DNA from: Chloroflexaceae bacterium | GTDB lineage: Bacteria > Chloroflexota > Chloroflexia > Chloroflexales > Chloroflexaceae | DNA length: 64,000 bases | Assembly: GCA_025057155.1 (NCBI GenBank) | Contig: JANWYD010000012.1 | Location: 97,389 to 161,388 of the forward strand | Reading direction: 5' to 3' | Shown: piece by piece, positions 8,944-17,736 of the stretch | How the letters are laid out: the number at the start of each line of letters is the position of its first letter | Numbering within the stretch: the stretch's first letter is position 1 | Position numbers and translations under genes: made by a program | The notes under the pieces: generated by a model | Database searches by the model: none | Told to the model about the DNA's origin: nothing | The model's input: the letters and a program-made list of their open reading frames with translations, nothing else

Positions 8944-9288
8944 TCAGCCGTACAATGACTCGATAAGCAGCGCGGGCGGCTGGTCCTTGCTGACGAAGGC
9001 GTCGGCCCCGGCGGCGAGCGCCCGCGGCTCGTCGTCGGGCCGCGCGCTGAGCACGATCACCCGCACGGGCGCGAAGACACGGCGCAGCGCGCCAAGCACC
9101 TGTGGGGCCAGGTGGGCCGGCAATTCCCAGTCCAGCAGCACCACGTCGGGCCGCAGCGCCAGCAGCCGCGCCACCAGATCGGGCCGGGGGCCGAAGGCCC
9201 CCACGAGCTGGACGCCGGGCCGTGTCGCCAGGATGAAGCAGAGGGCGGCCCGTACGTGATCGTGGGCTTCGACGATGCTGACCCGCAT
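8944..9288 (-). CDS. Stand-alone receiver-domain response regulator
   Basis: A 114-residue single receiver domain with no output domain. E7 and D10 in VEAHDH form the acidic pocket, D53 in LLDWELP is the phospho-acceptor, S is in VLSARPDD, and K is in VSKDQ. The ATG at 9288 begins at the first receiver strand; the longer upstream frame reads through the 8-bp repeats and is rejected. It is divergent from the large propeller histidine kinase starting at 9644, so it is a candidate phosphate acceptor of that kinase. It lies 21 bp upstream of the LURP-one-like gene on the same strand and may be co-transcribed with it. Confidence 0.88.
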   Translation of the reverse strand: MRVSIVEAHDHVRAALCFILATRPGVQLVGAFGPRPDLVARLLALRPDVVLLDWELPAHLAPQVLGALRRVFAPVRVIVLSARPDDEPRALAAGADAFVSKDQPPALLIESLYG

Positions 9289-9335
9289 AGGCGCCTCGTA
9301 TGTCCGTTTCGCGTCGCCACTTCCACGGCTCTGAG

Positions 9336-9467
9336 CTGTGGAGGTGTGGAGATGTGGAGGTGTGGAGGTGTGGAGGTGTGGAGGTGTGGAGGTGTGGAGC
9401 AACCACGGGAAGAGCATGTCACCTCCACATCTCTACATCTCCACATCTCCACATCTCTACACCTCTG
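9336..9467. repeat. 8-bp minisatellite forming a large inverted repeat
   Basis: About eight consecutive copies of GTGTGGAG (9336-9399) are followed by the linker CAACCACGGGAAGAGCATGT and then about six opposite-strand units (CTCCACAT/CTCTACAT) to 9467. The two arms can pair over about 45-60 bases. The linker resembles that of the 4009-4146 copy. It occupies the divergent promoter region between the receiver gene and the propeller kinase. Copy number could vary between strains. Confidence 0.85.
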
Positions 9468-9630
9468 TCAGGTGTCGGGAGCAACCTTCATCGTTATACC
9501 GGATCGGCCCTTGCGGCACACGCCCCCCGGGAGCGGTTTGCCGCTGGCTCGGGTAGATAGCCACAGCGAGACGGTTGGGGATGATCGCCCGCCCGTCCGC
9601 ATGGATAGCGCGCGCTCAGCCATACAGGCG

Positions 9631-9636
9631 TATAAT
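9631..9636 (+). promoter_or_regulatory. Candidate -10 box (TATAAT) for the propeller kinase
   Basis: A perfect TATAAT lies only 8 bases before the chosen ATG (9644). No good -35 box or ribosome site is visible. If used, transcription would start at or near the ATG, giving a leaderless message. Confidence 0.3.
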
Positions 9637-9643
9637 GCCCCAT

Positions 9644-12600
9644 ATGGGCCTGCTGGCCATTCTTCGTGTTACCAGTCTCGAAAAGACCCGTCGCTGGGCG
9701 ACGCTGGTCTTTGTGGCATTGATGCTCCTCGCCCCGACGCGCAGCGTCGTCGCGCAGGCGCCGGCGCGTCCGGCCGGCGGTCTCCCCATCAGGATGCTCG
9801 GCATCGCTGAAGGGCTGCCCCATCCCGCCGTGTATGCCATCGCCCGCGACCGCTTCGGCTTCCTCTGGTTCGGCACGCTCGAGGGGCTGGCGCGCTACGA
9901 CGGCCACCGCTTCGTCGTCTACCGCCCCGATCCAGGCAACCCGAACACACCGGCGAGCGCCCAGATCGACACGCTGTACACCGACCGCGCAGGAAACCTC
10001 TGGATCGGCACCTTCGCCAGCGGGCTCAACCGGTACGACCCGCTGAGCGAGCGGTTCACCCTGTACCGCTTCGACCCCGCCGATCCAGCCAGCCTGAGCA
10101 GCGACGCGGTGCGGGCCATCTGCGAAGATGGCGCTGGAGGACTCTGGGTCGGCACGCTCGGTGGCGGGCTCAACCGTCTTGACCCGGCCACGGGGCGCTT
10201 CACCCGCTACCACCACGACCCCGCCGACCCGTACAGTCTGAGCGACGATGACGTCACGGCCATTCTCGACGACGGGCGGGGCGGGCTGTGGGTCGCCACG
10301 GCGGGAGGGCTGAACCGCTTTGACCCGGCCACGGGGCGCTTCATCCGCTACCGCCACGACCCCGCCGACCCCGCTTCCCTGGGCGGGGACAGGGTGGCGA
10401 CGTTGTTGCGTGACAGCGCAGGCGCCCTCTGGGTGGGCGTCACCGGCGCCGGCCTCTATCGCTACGACGAGGCGCGCAACCGGTTCACCGGCTATCGCCG
10501 CGACCCCGGCGCGCCCGCCGACCAGCCCGGCGATAACGTGGTGGCCCTGGCCGAGACCAGCCCAGGGCAACTCTGGGTCGCCACCTACGGCGGCGGTCTC
10601 GCCCGCTTCGACGTGGCCAGCGGTCGCTTCACCGACGTGAACCGCCTGGCTCTCCCGGGCAGCGGGCTGGCGACAAATAGCATCGAAAGCCTCTTGCCGG
10701 GCGCCGACGGCTTGCTCTGGGTCGGGACGGAGAACCGCGGCGTCGCCCTGGTTGACCTCCAGCCCGGGCCGTTCACGATCTACAGAGCACGACCCGATCC
10801 GGAAGCCTTTCCCGACGCGCTCTGGCCCGGGGTGATCAGGGCTGCCGTGGAAGACAACGACGGCGCGTTGTGGCTCGGCGTGGCCGACTCGGGCGTCGCC
10901 CGCTTCGACCGCCAGCAAGGCGTGGTGCGCCACTACCGCCACGACCCCGCCGACCCCCACAGCCCTGCCGGCAACCGGCCCCAGGCCATGCTCCTCGACC
11001 GGAGCGGGAGGCTGTGGATCGGCTACCATACCGGTCTCGACCGCTTCGACCACGCCACCGGCCAGTTCGTCCACTACCCGGCCAACCCCGACGACCCGGC
11101 GGCGCTGAGCCAGGCCGACATCTTCGACCTGTACGAGAGCCGCGATGGGGCGATCTGGATCGGCACGCGCGGCGGCGGCCTGAACCGCCTCGACCCGGCC
11201 ACCGGGCGCTTCAGCCGCTACCGCCACGATCCCAACGACCCCGCCAGCATCAGTTCGGATAACGTCGGCGCGATCGTCGAGGACCAGTGGGGCAATCTGT
11301 GGCTCGGCCACGAGGGCGCCGGAGTGAGCCGTCTTGATCGGGCCACCGGCCGCTTCACCAACTATCGCCACGAGCCCAACGACCCGAACACGCCGGGTTC
11401 GAATACGGTGCTGGCCTTTTACGCCGACCCGGCGGGCAACATCTGGGCCGCCGCCTGGAACAGCGGGCTGGACCGGATCGACCCGGCCACCGGCCGCTTC
11501 ACGCGCTATACGGTCGCCGACGGTTTGCTGAGCGGGAAGATCAACGGCATCCAGCCCGACGACGCCGGCAACCTCTGGCTCACCTCGAACCAGGGCCTGA
11601 TGCGCTTCGACCCGCGCACCGGGAAGAGCGTGGCCTACACGCCGGCCTCGGCGGGCCTGCCGCCCGGCGGCTTCGCCCTGAACGGCTCGGCGCGCACCCG
11701 CGCCGGCGAGATCGTGCTGGGCGGCTTCGATAGCCTGGTCACCTTCTTCCCGCGCGAGGTGCGGCCGCAGACCGAGGTGGCGCCGGTGGTGTTCACCAAC
11801 GTCCTGGTCGCAAACCGACCGGTCGCCCTCAGCCCGACGGCGCCCCTGACGACCACGATCAACGCCGCAACGGAACTGACGCTCTTCTACCGCGACCGGG
11901 TGCTGAGCCTGGAGTTCACCGCCCTCGACTACCGCGCCCCCGAGGCTGCCCGCTACCGCTACCGGCTGGTGGGCTTTGAACCGGAGTGGGTGGAGGTTGA
12001 CAGCCGGCGCCGTGTTGCCACTTACACCAACCTCGACCCGGGCGCCTACACCTTCGAGGTCCAGGCCGCCAATGGCGAGGGCGTCTGGGGAACGCAAACG
12101 CGGCGGCTGCGGATCATCGTCGTTCCACCCTGGTGGCAGACGTGGTGGTTCACCCTGCTGGCCGGCGCGACGGTGGTCGCCTCGGTTGGCGGCGGGGTGG
12201 GTCTGCGCCTGCAGGGGGAGAAACGCCAGCGGCGCCGGTTGGAGGCCGAGGTCGCCGCCCGCACCGCGGCCCTGACCGCCGCCAATGCCGGCCTGGAGGG
12301 CCAGGTGCGACTTGAGCGCACCCTGATCATGAGCCTCGACCTCGACACGCTGCTCGGCGGCATCCTCGAACAAATCGGCGAGGTGGCGCCCTTCAGCACC
12401 GCGGCGATCTTCACCGTCGAGGACAGGTCGCTCACGCTCCGCGCGCTGCGGAGCCGGGACCTGGCGCCGGCCAGCGTTCCGGTGCGGCTCGACCTGGAGC
12501 AACTCCCGCAGCTAGGCCCGGTGCTGGCCGGGGGGCGCACGCAGGTGCTGCACCGGGCCAATGCCAGCAGCGAGGCCATCAGCTACCTCGCCAGGATGTT

Positions 12601-13414
12601 TGGGCAGCCGGTGCGCGCGCAGACGTGGCTGGTGGCGCCGCTGGTGGTGCAGGAGCGGGTGATCGGCGCGCTGGTGCTGGCACACCCGCAGTCCGATGTC
12701 TATGGCGCCAGCGAAGTGGCGCAGATCGAGCCGTTCGTCAGTCCGGTCGCGCTGGCGCTGGAGAACGAGCGGCTGCGGCAGCAGGCCCGCAGCGCCGCGA
12801 TGCTTGAGGAGCGCGCCCGCATGGCCCGCGAGTTGCACGATGCCGTCACCCAGACCCTCTTCTCCGCCAGCCTGATCGCCGAGGCCCTGCCCGAGGCCAT
12901 CGAGCGCGACCGTGAGCGCGCGGCCCGGGGCGCCGCCGAACTGCGCCGGCTGACCGCGGGGGCCCTGGCCGAGATGCGCACCCTGCTGCTCGAGCTACGC
13001 CCCCGATCCCTGACCGAGCTGTCACTGGGCAGGCTGGTGCAGATCCTGGCCGCCTCGCTCTGTACCCATAGCCCCCTCACCGTCACCGTGACGGTCGAGA
13101 ACGACTGCACGCTGGCGCCGGAGGTGCAACTGGCCTGTTACCGCATTGTCCAGGAGGCGCTCAACAACGTGGTGAAGCACGCCGCCGCGGCACGGGTTGA
13201 GGTCACGCTGGACTGCACCCCGGCGGAGGTGCTGCTGCGGGTGCGCGACGATGGCCGCGGTTTCGACCCGGCCCGGGCGTCGCGCGGCGGCCTGGGCCTG
13301 GACATCCTGCGGGAGCGGGCGAGCGAGATCGGGGCGCAACTCACGATTGAGACCGCGCCGGACGCGGGCACGACCGTCCTCCTTCACTGGCAGGCGCGCG
13401 ATGGGTCGTCGTAG
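9644..13414 (+). CDS. Two-component propeller sensor histidine kinase (NarX-like)
   Basis: A 1256-residue membrane sensor kinase. After a signal/anchor helix (about 15-40) come many Reg_prop repeats (LWIGT..GLNRYDP pattern) that form two seven-bladed beta propellers, then a Y_Y_Y domain (about 770-828). A membrane helix (about 830-855) and short coiled coil follow, then a cytoplasmic GAF domain (about 889-1045), a HisKA_3 dimerisation domain with H1065 in RELHDAVTQTLFS, and a HATPase_c domain (QEALNNVVKHA, DDGRGFDP). It should sense an extracellular ligand and phosphorylate a NarL-type regulator. It has no receiver of its own. The nearest candidates are the lone receiver just upstream (divergent) and the NarL protein at 137-775. 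The ligand is unknown. Starts further upstream are possible (9575), but MGLL gives a cleaner signal helix. Confidence 0.93.
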   Translation: MGLLAILRVTSLEKTRRWATLVFVALMLLAPTRSVVAQAPARPAGGLPIRMLGIAEGLPHPAVYAIARDRFGFLWFGTLEGLARYDGHRFVVYRPDPGNPNTPASAQIDTLYTDRAGNLWIGTFASGLNRYDPLSERFTLYRFDPADPASLSSDAVRAICEDGAGGLWVGTLGGGLNRLDPATGRFTRYHHDPADPYSLSDDDVTAILDDGRGGLWVATAGGLNRFDPATGRFIRYRHDPADPASLGGDRVATLLRDSAGALWVGVTGAGLYRYDEARNRFTGYRRDPGAPADQPGDNVVALAETSPGQLWVATYGGGLARFDVASGRFTDVNRLALPGSGLATNSIESLLPGADGLLWVGTENRGVALVDLQPGPFTIYRARPDPEAFPDALWPGVIRAAVEDNDGALWLGVADSGVARFDRQQGVVRHYRHDPADPHSPAGNRPQAMLLDRSGRLWIGYHTGLDRFDHATGQFVHYPANPDDPAALSQADIFDLYESRDGAIWIGTRGGGLNRLDPATGRFSRYRHDPNDPASISSDNVGAIVEDQWGNLWLGHEGAGVSRLDRATGRFTNYRHEPNDPNTPGSNTVLAFYADPAGNIWAAAWNSGLDRIDPATGRFTRYTVADGLLSGKINGIQPDDAGNLWLTSNQGLMRFDPRTGKSVAYTPASAGLPPGGFALNGSARTRAGEIVLGGFDSLVTFFPREVRPQTEVAPVVFTNVLVANRPVALSPTAPLTTTINAATELTLFYRDRVLSLEFTALDYRAPEAARYRYRLVGFEPEWVEVDSRRRVATYTNLDPGAYTFEVQAANGEGVWGTQTRRLRIIVVPPWWQTWWFTLLAGATVVASVGGGVGLRLQGEKRQRRRLEAEVAARTAALTAANAGLEGQVRLERTLIMSLDLDTLLGGILEQIGEVAPFSTAAIFTVEDRSLTLRALRSRDLAPASVPVRLDLEQLPQLGPVLAGGRTQVLHRANASSEAISYLARMFGQPVRAQTWLVAPLVVQERVIGALVLAHPQSDVYGASEVAQIEPFVSPVALALENERLRQQARSAAMLEERARMARELHDAVTQTLFSASLIAEALPEAIERDRERAARGAAELRRLTAGALAEMRTLLLELRPRSLTELSLGRLVQILAASLCTHSPLTVTVTVENDCTLAPEVQLACYRIVQEALNNVVKHAAAARVEVTLDCTPAEVLLRVRDDGRGFDPARASRGGLGLDILRERASEIGAQLTIETAPDAGTTVLLHWQARDGSS

Positions 13415-13427
13415 GGCCTACGACGAC
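13405..13427 (+). terminator. GTCGTCGTA hairpin overlapping the kinase stop
   Basis: The inverted repeat GTCGTCGTA / TACGACGAC around GGGCC overlaps the last codons and the TAG of the kinase. The word AATGCTTCGGCC, shared with other hairpins in the window, follows. There is no T-run, so termination is only suggested. Confidence 0.4.
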
Positions 13428-13475
13428 GCCAATGCTTCGGCCCTACGTTAACCCCATTCGGACGCCAAATACGGC

Positions 13476-13499
13476 AATCCAAAATCCACAATCCGAAAT
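13476..13499. repeat. AATCCAAAATCC-type short direct repeat before a ribosome site
   Basis: An A-rich stretch with three near-copies of an AATCC(A/G)(A/C)A unit, ending about 22 bases before the GAP-family ATG. An equivalent stretch lies at 40902-40928, again just upstream of a Shine-Dalgarno. Confidence 0.5.
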
Positions 13500-13521
13500 G
13501 GTATGACGCGAGGAGAACCTC

Positions 13522-14196
13522 ATGACCTCCCTGGCAGGCGAATTGCTGCCGATGATCCTCGGCAACGTCCTGGCGCCGCTCTGGCTCATTATCGTCCTGT
13601 TGCTGCTCGCCAGCCCGGGTGGGCTCGCCAAGGGGGCCGGTTTCGTCCTCGGCATGACCCTCACCCGTGTGGTGCAGGGCGTGCTCTTCGGCGTGGTCTT
13701 CGCCGCCTCAGCAGACGAGACGGCGGGCGGCGGCGCCCCTGTGGCTGCGACCATGAAGCTGCTCCTCGGCATTCTGCTGTTGATCGCCGCGTACAAGAAA
13801 TGGCGCAAGGAGGAGGACCCGGACGATCCGCCGCCGAAGTGGATGCAGTCGCTTAATCAGACCACGGCCCTCAGAGCGTTCGGCATGGGCGCGCTGGGCG
13901 TCGCGGTCGCCCCGAAGCTATGGGCGTTTACGCTCTCGGCCCTTGCCGTCATCAACGCCGCAGGGCTCGACCGGACCGGCGCGATCATCGCCTACGCCGC
14001 CTACATCGTGTTCGCGCAGATCCTGCTCATTCTCGCCGTGCTTGTCTCCGCAGTCGCGCCGCGGCGCTCGCATACGCTCCTCCAGCGGGCGATTGACTGG
14101 CTCACAACCTACAATCGGCCGATCTCCATTACGGTCGCCCTGGTGTTCGGCCTTTTCTTCGCGTGGAACGGCGTGAGTGGACTGCTGGGTTTGTGA
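13522..14196 (+). CDS. GAP-family (Sap-like) membrane protein
   Basis: A 224-residue protein with about six membrane helices. The N-terminal LLPMILGNVLAPLWLIIVLL, the GGLAKGAGFVLGMTLTRVVQG segment and a charged loop (KKWRKEEDPDDPPPKWMQS) followed by another three helices match the GAP/Sap family, which is related to LysE-type exporters. In mycobacteria relatives act in glycolipid export; the role here is unknown. The ATG has an AGGAG site 6 bases upstream. It is the first of four small plus-strand membrane-protein genes (13522-16365). Confidence 0.8.
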   Translation: MTSLAGELLPMILGNVLAPLWLIIVLLLLASPGGLAKGAGFVLGMTLTRVVQGVLFGVVFAASADETAGGGAPVAATMKLLLGILLLIAAYKKWRKEEDPDDPPPKWMQSLNQTTALRAFGMGALGVAVAPKLWAFTLSALAVINAAGLDRTGAIIAYAAYIVFAQILLILAVLVSAVAPRRSHTLLQRAIDWLTTYNRPISITVALVFGLFFAWNGVSGLLGL

Positions 14197-14416
14197 CGCT
14201 GCTGATGAACCGCCAGCAGTGGAGCTTCGGGTGATCCACATGGATGTGCCAGCGCTCGACCAGACGATGCCCACAGGCTCAACCAGACGGACGATGGTGA
14301 AACGCTCCTGGCGTGTGATCCGGGTCGCGGCCGCGTATGCTGTAATGACTCCGCACAAGGGCCAGGGCCGGCAAGTTAGTGGAACGGCCCGGCGATGTAC
14401 GGTCGAAGGAGTGATA

Positions 14417-14908
14417 ATGGCCACGCTAAGTGTACTCAAGTTCAACTCGGTTGACGGGGCGGATCAGGCCCTGAACCTGCTGGAAAGCCTTCAGAAGCAG
14501 CAGTTGATCCAGGTGCTCGACGCAGCGGTGGTGAGCTGGCCCGCCGACAAGAAGAAGCCGAAGACGCGCCAACTTTACTCGACCGCTGGCGCTGGCGCTC
14601 TTAGTGGAGCTTTCTGGGGTATGCTCTTCGGCCTGCTGTTTCTCATTCCCTTCCTCGGCATGGCCATCGGCGCGGCCATGGGCGCGCTCACCGGCCGCTT
14701 TGCGGACTATGGCATCGATGACAGGTTCATCAAGTCGGTGCAGGAGAAGGTGACCCCCGGGACATCGGCCCTTTTCCTGATGAGCCAGGCCGCGGTGACG
14801 GATAAGGTGATCGAGGCGATGAAGAGCCTGCCGCCTTTCGAGATCATCCAGACCAACCTCTCGCAGGAGCAGGAGGAGCGTCTGCGCGCCGAGTTCGGCG
14901 AGGAGTAG
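14417..14908 (+). CDS. DUF1269 membrane protein
   Basis: A 163-residue protein typical of DUF1269. The N-terminal alpha/beta part reads TLSVLKFNSVDGADQALNLL. A central glycine-rich hydrophobic hairpin follows (about 60-92, GALSGAFWGMLFGLLFLIPF then GMAIGAAMGALTGRF). The C-terminal soluble part has GTSALFLMSQAAV and an acidic tail. Function unknown; such proteins are often found among stress or membrane-quality genes. The ATG at 14417 follows GAAGGAGTGATA; the longer upstream frame has no family similarity. Confidence 0.85.
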   Translation: MATLSVLKFNSVDGADQALNLLESLQKQQLIQVLDAAVVSWPADKKKPKTRQLYSTAGAGALSGAFWGMLFGLLFLIPFLGMAIGAAMGALTGRFADYGIDDRFIKSVQEKVTPGTSALFLMSQAAVTDKVIEAMKSLPPFEIIQTNLSQEQEERLRAEFGEE

Positions 14909-15044
14909 TGACGCCCTCTCCGTTCACTGGCCTGGCGGCCCACCTGGTTGGCGCCACCGGGCTTTCTGGCTCCGAGAACCCCCTTCCATTCTTCGGGATG
15001 GGAGGGGTATGTGTACCCCACGGATACGGAGACGGAGACGGCAA

Positions 15045-15584
15045 ATGTTTCCCTACCTACTGATCGCCACGGGGCTCGTGGTTCTCGTCGTTGGCTCGCG
15101 GCTGACCATCGCGGGAGCGGCGGTTGGCGCCATCCTCGGACTCGCCCTGCTGCGCCTGCTGCCAGGGAACCAGGGTTTCTGGCTGGCGCTGCTCATTACG
15201 CTCGGGTTCGCGGCACTGTCCTTCTTCGGTGCGAGCCGGGCGAGAGGGGCCCTGGGCCGCCTCACCCTCATCCTCGGCGCCGTGGCGGGCGCCGCGATCA
15301 CGCTGAACGTGCTTGACCTCTTCCGCCTCAGCTTCGGCCTGCTCGACTGGATCCTGGCCGTGGCCGGCGCCTGCATCGGGGCCGTACTGGTCATCAGTTT
15401 CAAGGATTGGGCGGTGATCATCCTCGCCGGGCTGGCAGGGTCAATGCTGACCATGCGCGGCATCGGCATGCTGCTACCCTGGCTGGATGGGCTGCTTGCC
15501 ACATCGCTCGCGCTCGTGCTGGCCGCAGCGGGTATCGCCTACCAGGCCGGCCTGTTCACGCGGCGCAAGCCCCTGCCTCGATGA
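15045..15584 (+). CDS. Multi-pass membrane protein (DUF4203-like)
   Basis: A 179-residue protein of six to seven closely spaced hydrophobic helices with almost no loops, ending in the basic tail TRRKPLPR. The pattern resembles small DUF4203-type membrane proteins, but I cannot assign a function. The ATG at 15045 follows CGGAGACGG; an in-frame ATG at 15009 (after GGGAGGGGT) would add 12 basic residues and cannot be excluded. The next gene starts 16 bp downstream, so the two are probably co-transcribed. Confidence 0.75.
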   Translation: MFPYLLIATGLVVLVVGSRLTIAGAAVGAILGLALLRLLPGNQGFWLALLITLGFAALSFFGASRARGALGRLTLILGAVAGAAITLNVLDLFRLSFGLLDWILAVAGACIGAVLVISFKDWAVIILAGLAGSMLTMRGIGMLLPWLDGLLATSLALVLAAAGIAYQAGLFTRRKPLPR

Positions 15585-15600
15585 GGCATGGAGTGGTTCT

Positions 15601-16365
15601 ATGACTCTCCTGCGTAGAATCGCCGGTGGCGTGGTGTTCGTGGTTGCGCTGATCACCTTCCTGCTGTGCGTGACCGGCACAATCGGCGCCTGGTTCGCCA
15701 AGGCCACCGTTGATGCGACCTCGCTGGCGGTGATCGATACGCTCACCGACTATCTCGATCTGACGGTCCAGACGATTGACACACTCGATGCTAACGTTGC
15801 TGGCGTAGAACAGAAGCTCGAGGTGCTGCGGAGCGAGCTGCCGGCCCTCCGCGCAGAGCGCGCCGACAGGCCGGCGGTGCAGCGGGTACAACGGTTCGTC
15901 ACCGACGAACTGCAACCCGCGCTGGAACAACTGACGCTCCGCGCGCAACGCCTCCAAGACGGGCTGGAGCGCTTCAATCAGCGGCTCGAACAACTCGGCC
16001 GTTTGCCGCTTCCGAAAGTGCCGGCTCTCCCCGGCGCGCTGGCCAGGCTGGACGAGCAGATCGAGGCCGCGCGCGCCCAGGCCGAGGAGATGCGTGCGGC
16101 AATTGAGACCCGTGATCCCGTGCGCCTCGAGTCTGCCGTCGAAGATACATCCCAACGTCTGGGACAGATACGCGCTGTTCTGGAGGACGTCGCTTCGCGC
16201 GTCACTGCCACCCGTGCGTCGCTAGGCGATATTCGCCAGGCGCTGACCTTCTGGTCAACGGTGAGTACCGCTGCCGTCAGCGCGCTACTGGCCATCTTTG
16301 CCGCCGGCCAGATCAGCCTTGCCGTACACGCCTGGGGTTGGATGCGGGGGCAGCGGCAATCCTGA
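15601..16365 (+). CDS. Membrane-anchored coiled-coil protein
   Basis: A 254-residue protein with an N-terminal membrane helix (about 8-32), a long predominantly helical extracytoplasmic region with heptad-like Leu/Glu/Gln patterns (about 45-215), and a second hydrophobic helix near the C-terminus (about 218-242), followed by a short basic tail. No enzymatic motif is seen. It follows the DUF4203-like gene by 16 bp. I do not recognise a named family; the form suggests a scaffold or sensor hairpin spanning the membrane twice. Confidence 0.75.
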   Translation: MTLLRRIAGGVVFVVALITFLLCVTGTIGAWFAKATVDATSLAVIDTLTDYLDLTVQTIDTLDANVAGVEQKLEVLRSELPALRAERADRPAVQRVQRFVTDELQPALEQLTLRAQRLQDGLERFNQRLEQLGRLPLPKVPALPGALARLDEQIEAARAQAEEMRAAIETRDPVRLESAVEDTSQRLGQIRAVLEDVASRVTATRASLGDIRQALTFWSTVSTAAVSALLAIFAAGQISLAVHAWGWMRGQRQS

Positions 16366-16402
16366 GGTGAACATCGGCGGGTAGGGCCGCAGCGTGCTGC
16401 GG

Positions 16403-16440
16403 CCCCCGTACGGACGCAGCGCGCTGCGTCCGTACGGGGG
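16403..16440. repeat. 38-bp perfect palindrome
   Basis: Two 19-bp arms (CCCCCGTACGGACGCAGCG and its complement) meet with no spacer. It contains the 20-bp palindrome seen at 2902-2921. A second smaller palindrome (GGGCCGCAGC / GCTGCGGCCC) lies just before it at about 16384-16405. It follows the stop of the coiled-coil gene by 37 bp, which could make it a transcription barrier, although no T-run follows. Confidence 0.75.
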
Positions 16441-16510
16441 CAGGTTTTCATCGCGGCGGTGTGCAAGCTGCGAATGGGCGTCTAAAATCGCATCCGAGCC
16501 CATGATGTAA

Positions 16511-16543
16511 GGCCGAAGCATTGGCTACGCCAATGCTTCGGCC
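16511..16543. terminator. 15-bp perfect hairpin between convergent genes
   Basis: Arms GGCCGAAGCATTGGC / GCCAATGCTTCGGCC around TAC. It sits between the plus-strand gene ending at 16365 and the minus-strand gene ending at 16606, the right place for a bidirectional terminator. It shares the GAAGCAT word with the hairpin at 5780-5804. Confidence 0.6.
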
Positions 16544-16605
16544 TCGGCCTCGACCTTACGGGGAGCGCGCGGCTCTCCTGCCGGCCTGTCGCCCGGGCGT
16601 CCGGC

Positions 16606-16911
16606 CTATGTCCGCCCGGGCGTTGCCGTACTGCCGAGGCGGTCGCGGTTTGCATAGCCCGAGCCGCCGATGGCGCCCATATCGATCAGAAAGGCCAGAA
16701 TAACCCAGAACCAGCCCCAGAAGTCGAGGCCGCCCGGCCCCCAGACCAGCACGTACATGAGGGTGGTGAAGGGCAGGAAGAGGATTCCCAGCAGCGGCAA
16801 GAACCAGCTCCCGCCGAAGGCGGCGCTGAACAACACCGGGCGGGCCAGCCAGATGAACAGAACGCCGAGGCGCGGGAACATTCCAGCGAAAATCGCGAAT
16901 AGACAACCCAT
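16606..16911 (-). CDS. Small membrane protein, unknown function
   Basis: A 101-residue protein with three hydrophobic helices (about 3-30, 34-56 and 60-82). It has a conserved-looking loop VWGPGGLDFWGWFWVILAF and ends in a short Gly/Thr tail. Similar small proteins are common in Actinobacteria and Chloroflexi but have no named function. The ATG at 16911 follows GAGAGGGAG. It is followed upstream by a broken MFS gene on the same strand. Confidence 0.75.
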   Translation of the reverse strand: MGCLFAIFAGMFPRLGVLFIWLARPVLFSAAFGGSWFLPLLGILFLPFTTLMYVLVWGPGGLDFWGWFWVILAFLIDMGAIGGSGYANRDRLGSTATPGRT

Positions 16912-16927
16912 GCTCGACTCTCCCTCT

Positions 16928-17736
16928 CTAGAGGCCCCGATGGCCTAAACTGCTTCGCCCGCCCGCCCCGGCGTCATCGGCGCTACCCTTGATGCCGCGT
17001 AGCCAGAGCCACGCGACGAGCGCGACGGCAAGGCAGACGGCGCCTGTCAGCACCAGGGCCGATGCGACACCGACACCGAAGGCCTCGCGGTAAGCCGCCA
17101 TCAGCCCCAGACCGCCGATCGTGGCCGGCGTCCGGGCGAGGTCATCGACGGTGATCCCTTGCCGCAGCGCAACATCAACGGCCTGCAGCGCGATGGCTTG
17201 CTGCTGTGGGTTGAGGCTCAACTCGCCCATGCGCAGCTTGAAGTCGGCCGTCCCCCGCAATGCCACGACGGTCGGGAGCAGCACGCCGGCCAGACCGCTG
17301 CCGGCGAGCCCGGCCGCCCGGTTGAGCCCCGAGTTGAGGCCGATCAGGTCTGCCGGCAGGGCCGCAAGTAGGCCCAGGAGGCCGAGGCGATCAGGAAGCC
17401 GAGGCCGAACAGCATCATCATCGGCACGAGGACCAGGTACGGCGTGTTCGGGCACACCAGCGCGGTGAGCAGCAGGATCAGGCGCCGGCCGAGCAGGTCG
17501 CCCAGGACGCCGCCGACAAGCTGGCAGGCCACGAACAGCAAGGCGCCCAGGCTGGCGAGGACACGATACTCGCGCCATCCTGTCCCGAAGGCCGACGAAG
17601 GGATCTCGTAGCCGATCATCCATAGAAAGGGCTCGGCTTGCTGGGCGAAGGCGACTGTGCAACAGGCCGCCAGCATCCACCAGCGCCGCGGGTCGTCGTA
17701 CCGGCGAGATGCCAGCGCCGTCTGCACCTGCGTCAC
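16928..17736 (-). pseudogene. MFS transporter remnant, frameshifted
   Basis: Two frames together encode a major-facilitator-like protein. The 5' part (GTG at 17736 to about 17365) gives RRWWMLAACCTVAFAQQAEP and the motif-A-like loop GDLLGRRL, with about four helices. Near 17365 the frame must shift by one base for the helix to continue as AALPADLIGLNSGLNRAAG and on to a final helix (ALVLTGAVCLAVALVAWLW). Even when joined (about 270 residues) it is far shorter than a 12-14 helix transporter, so middle helices also seem missing. It was probably once a DHA2-type drug or metabolite exporter and is now non-functional, unless the shift is a sequencing error. Confidence 0.6.

Noticed and set aside
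9300..9560. Frames with VWRCGGVE or HLHTSTPP repeats
   Set aside because: They are translations of the 8-bp minisatellite, whose 24-base period gives an 8-residue repeat in every frame.
9494..12502. A 1002-residue open frame opposite the propeller kinase
   Set aside because: It is the antisense shadow of repetitive GC-rich codons; it shows no domain, and the plus-strand kinase has clear domains throughout.
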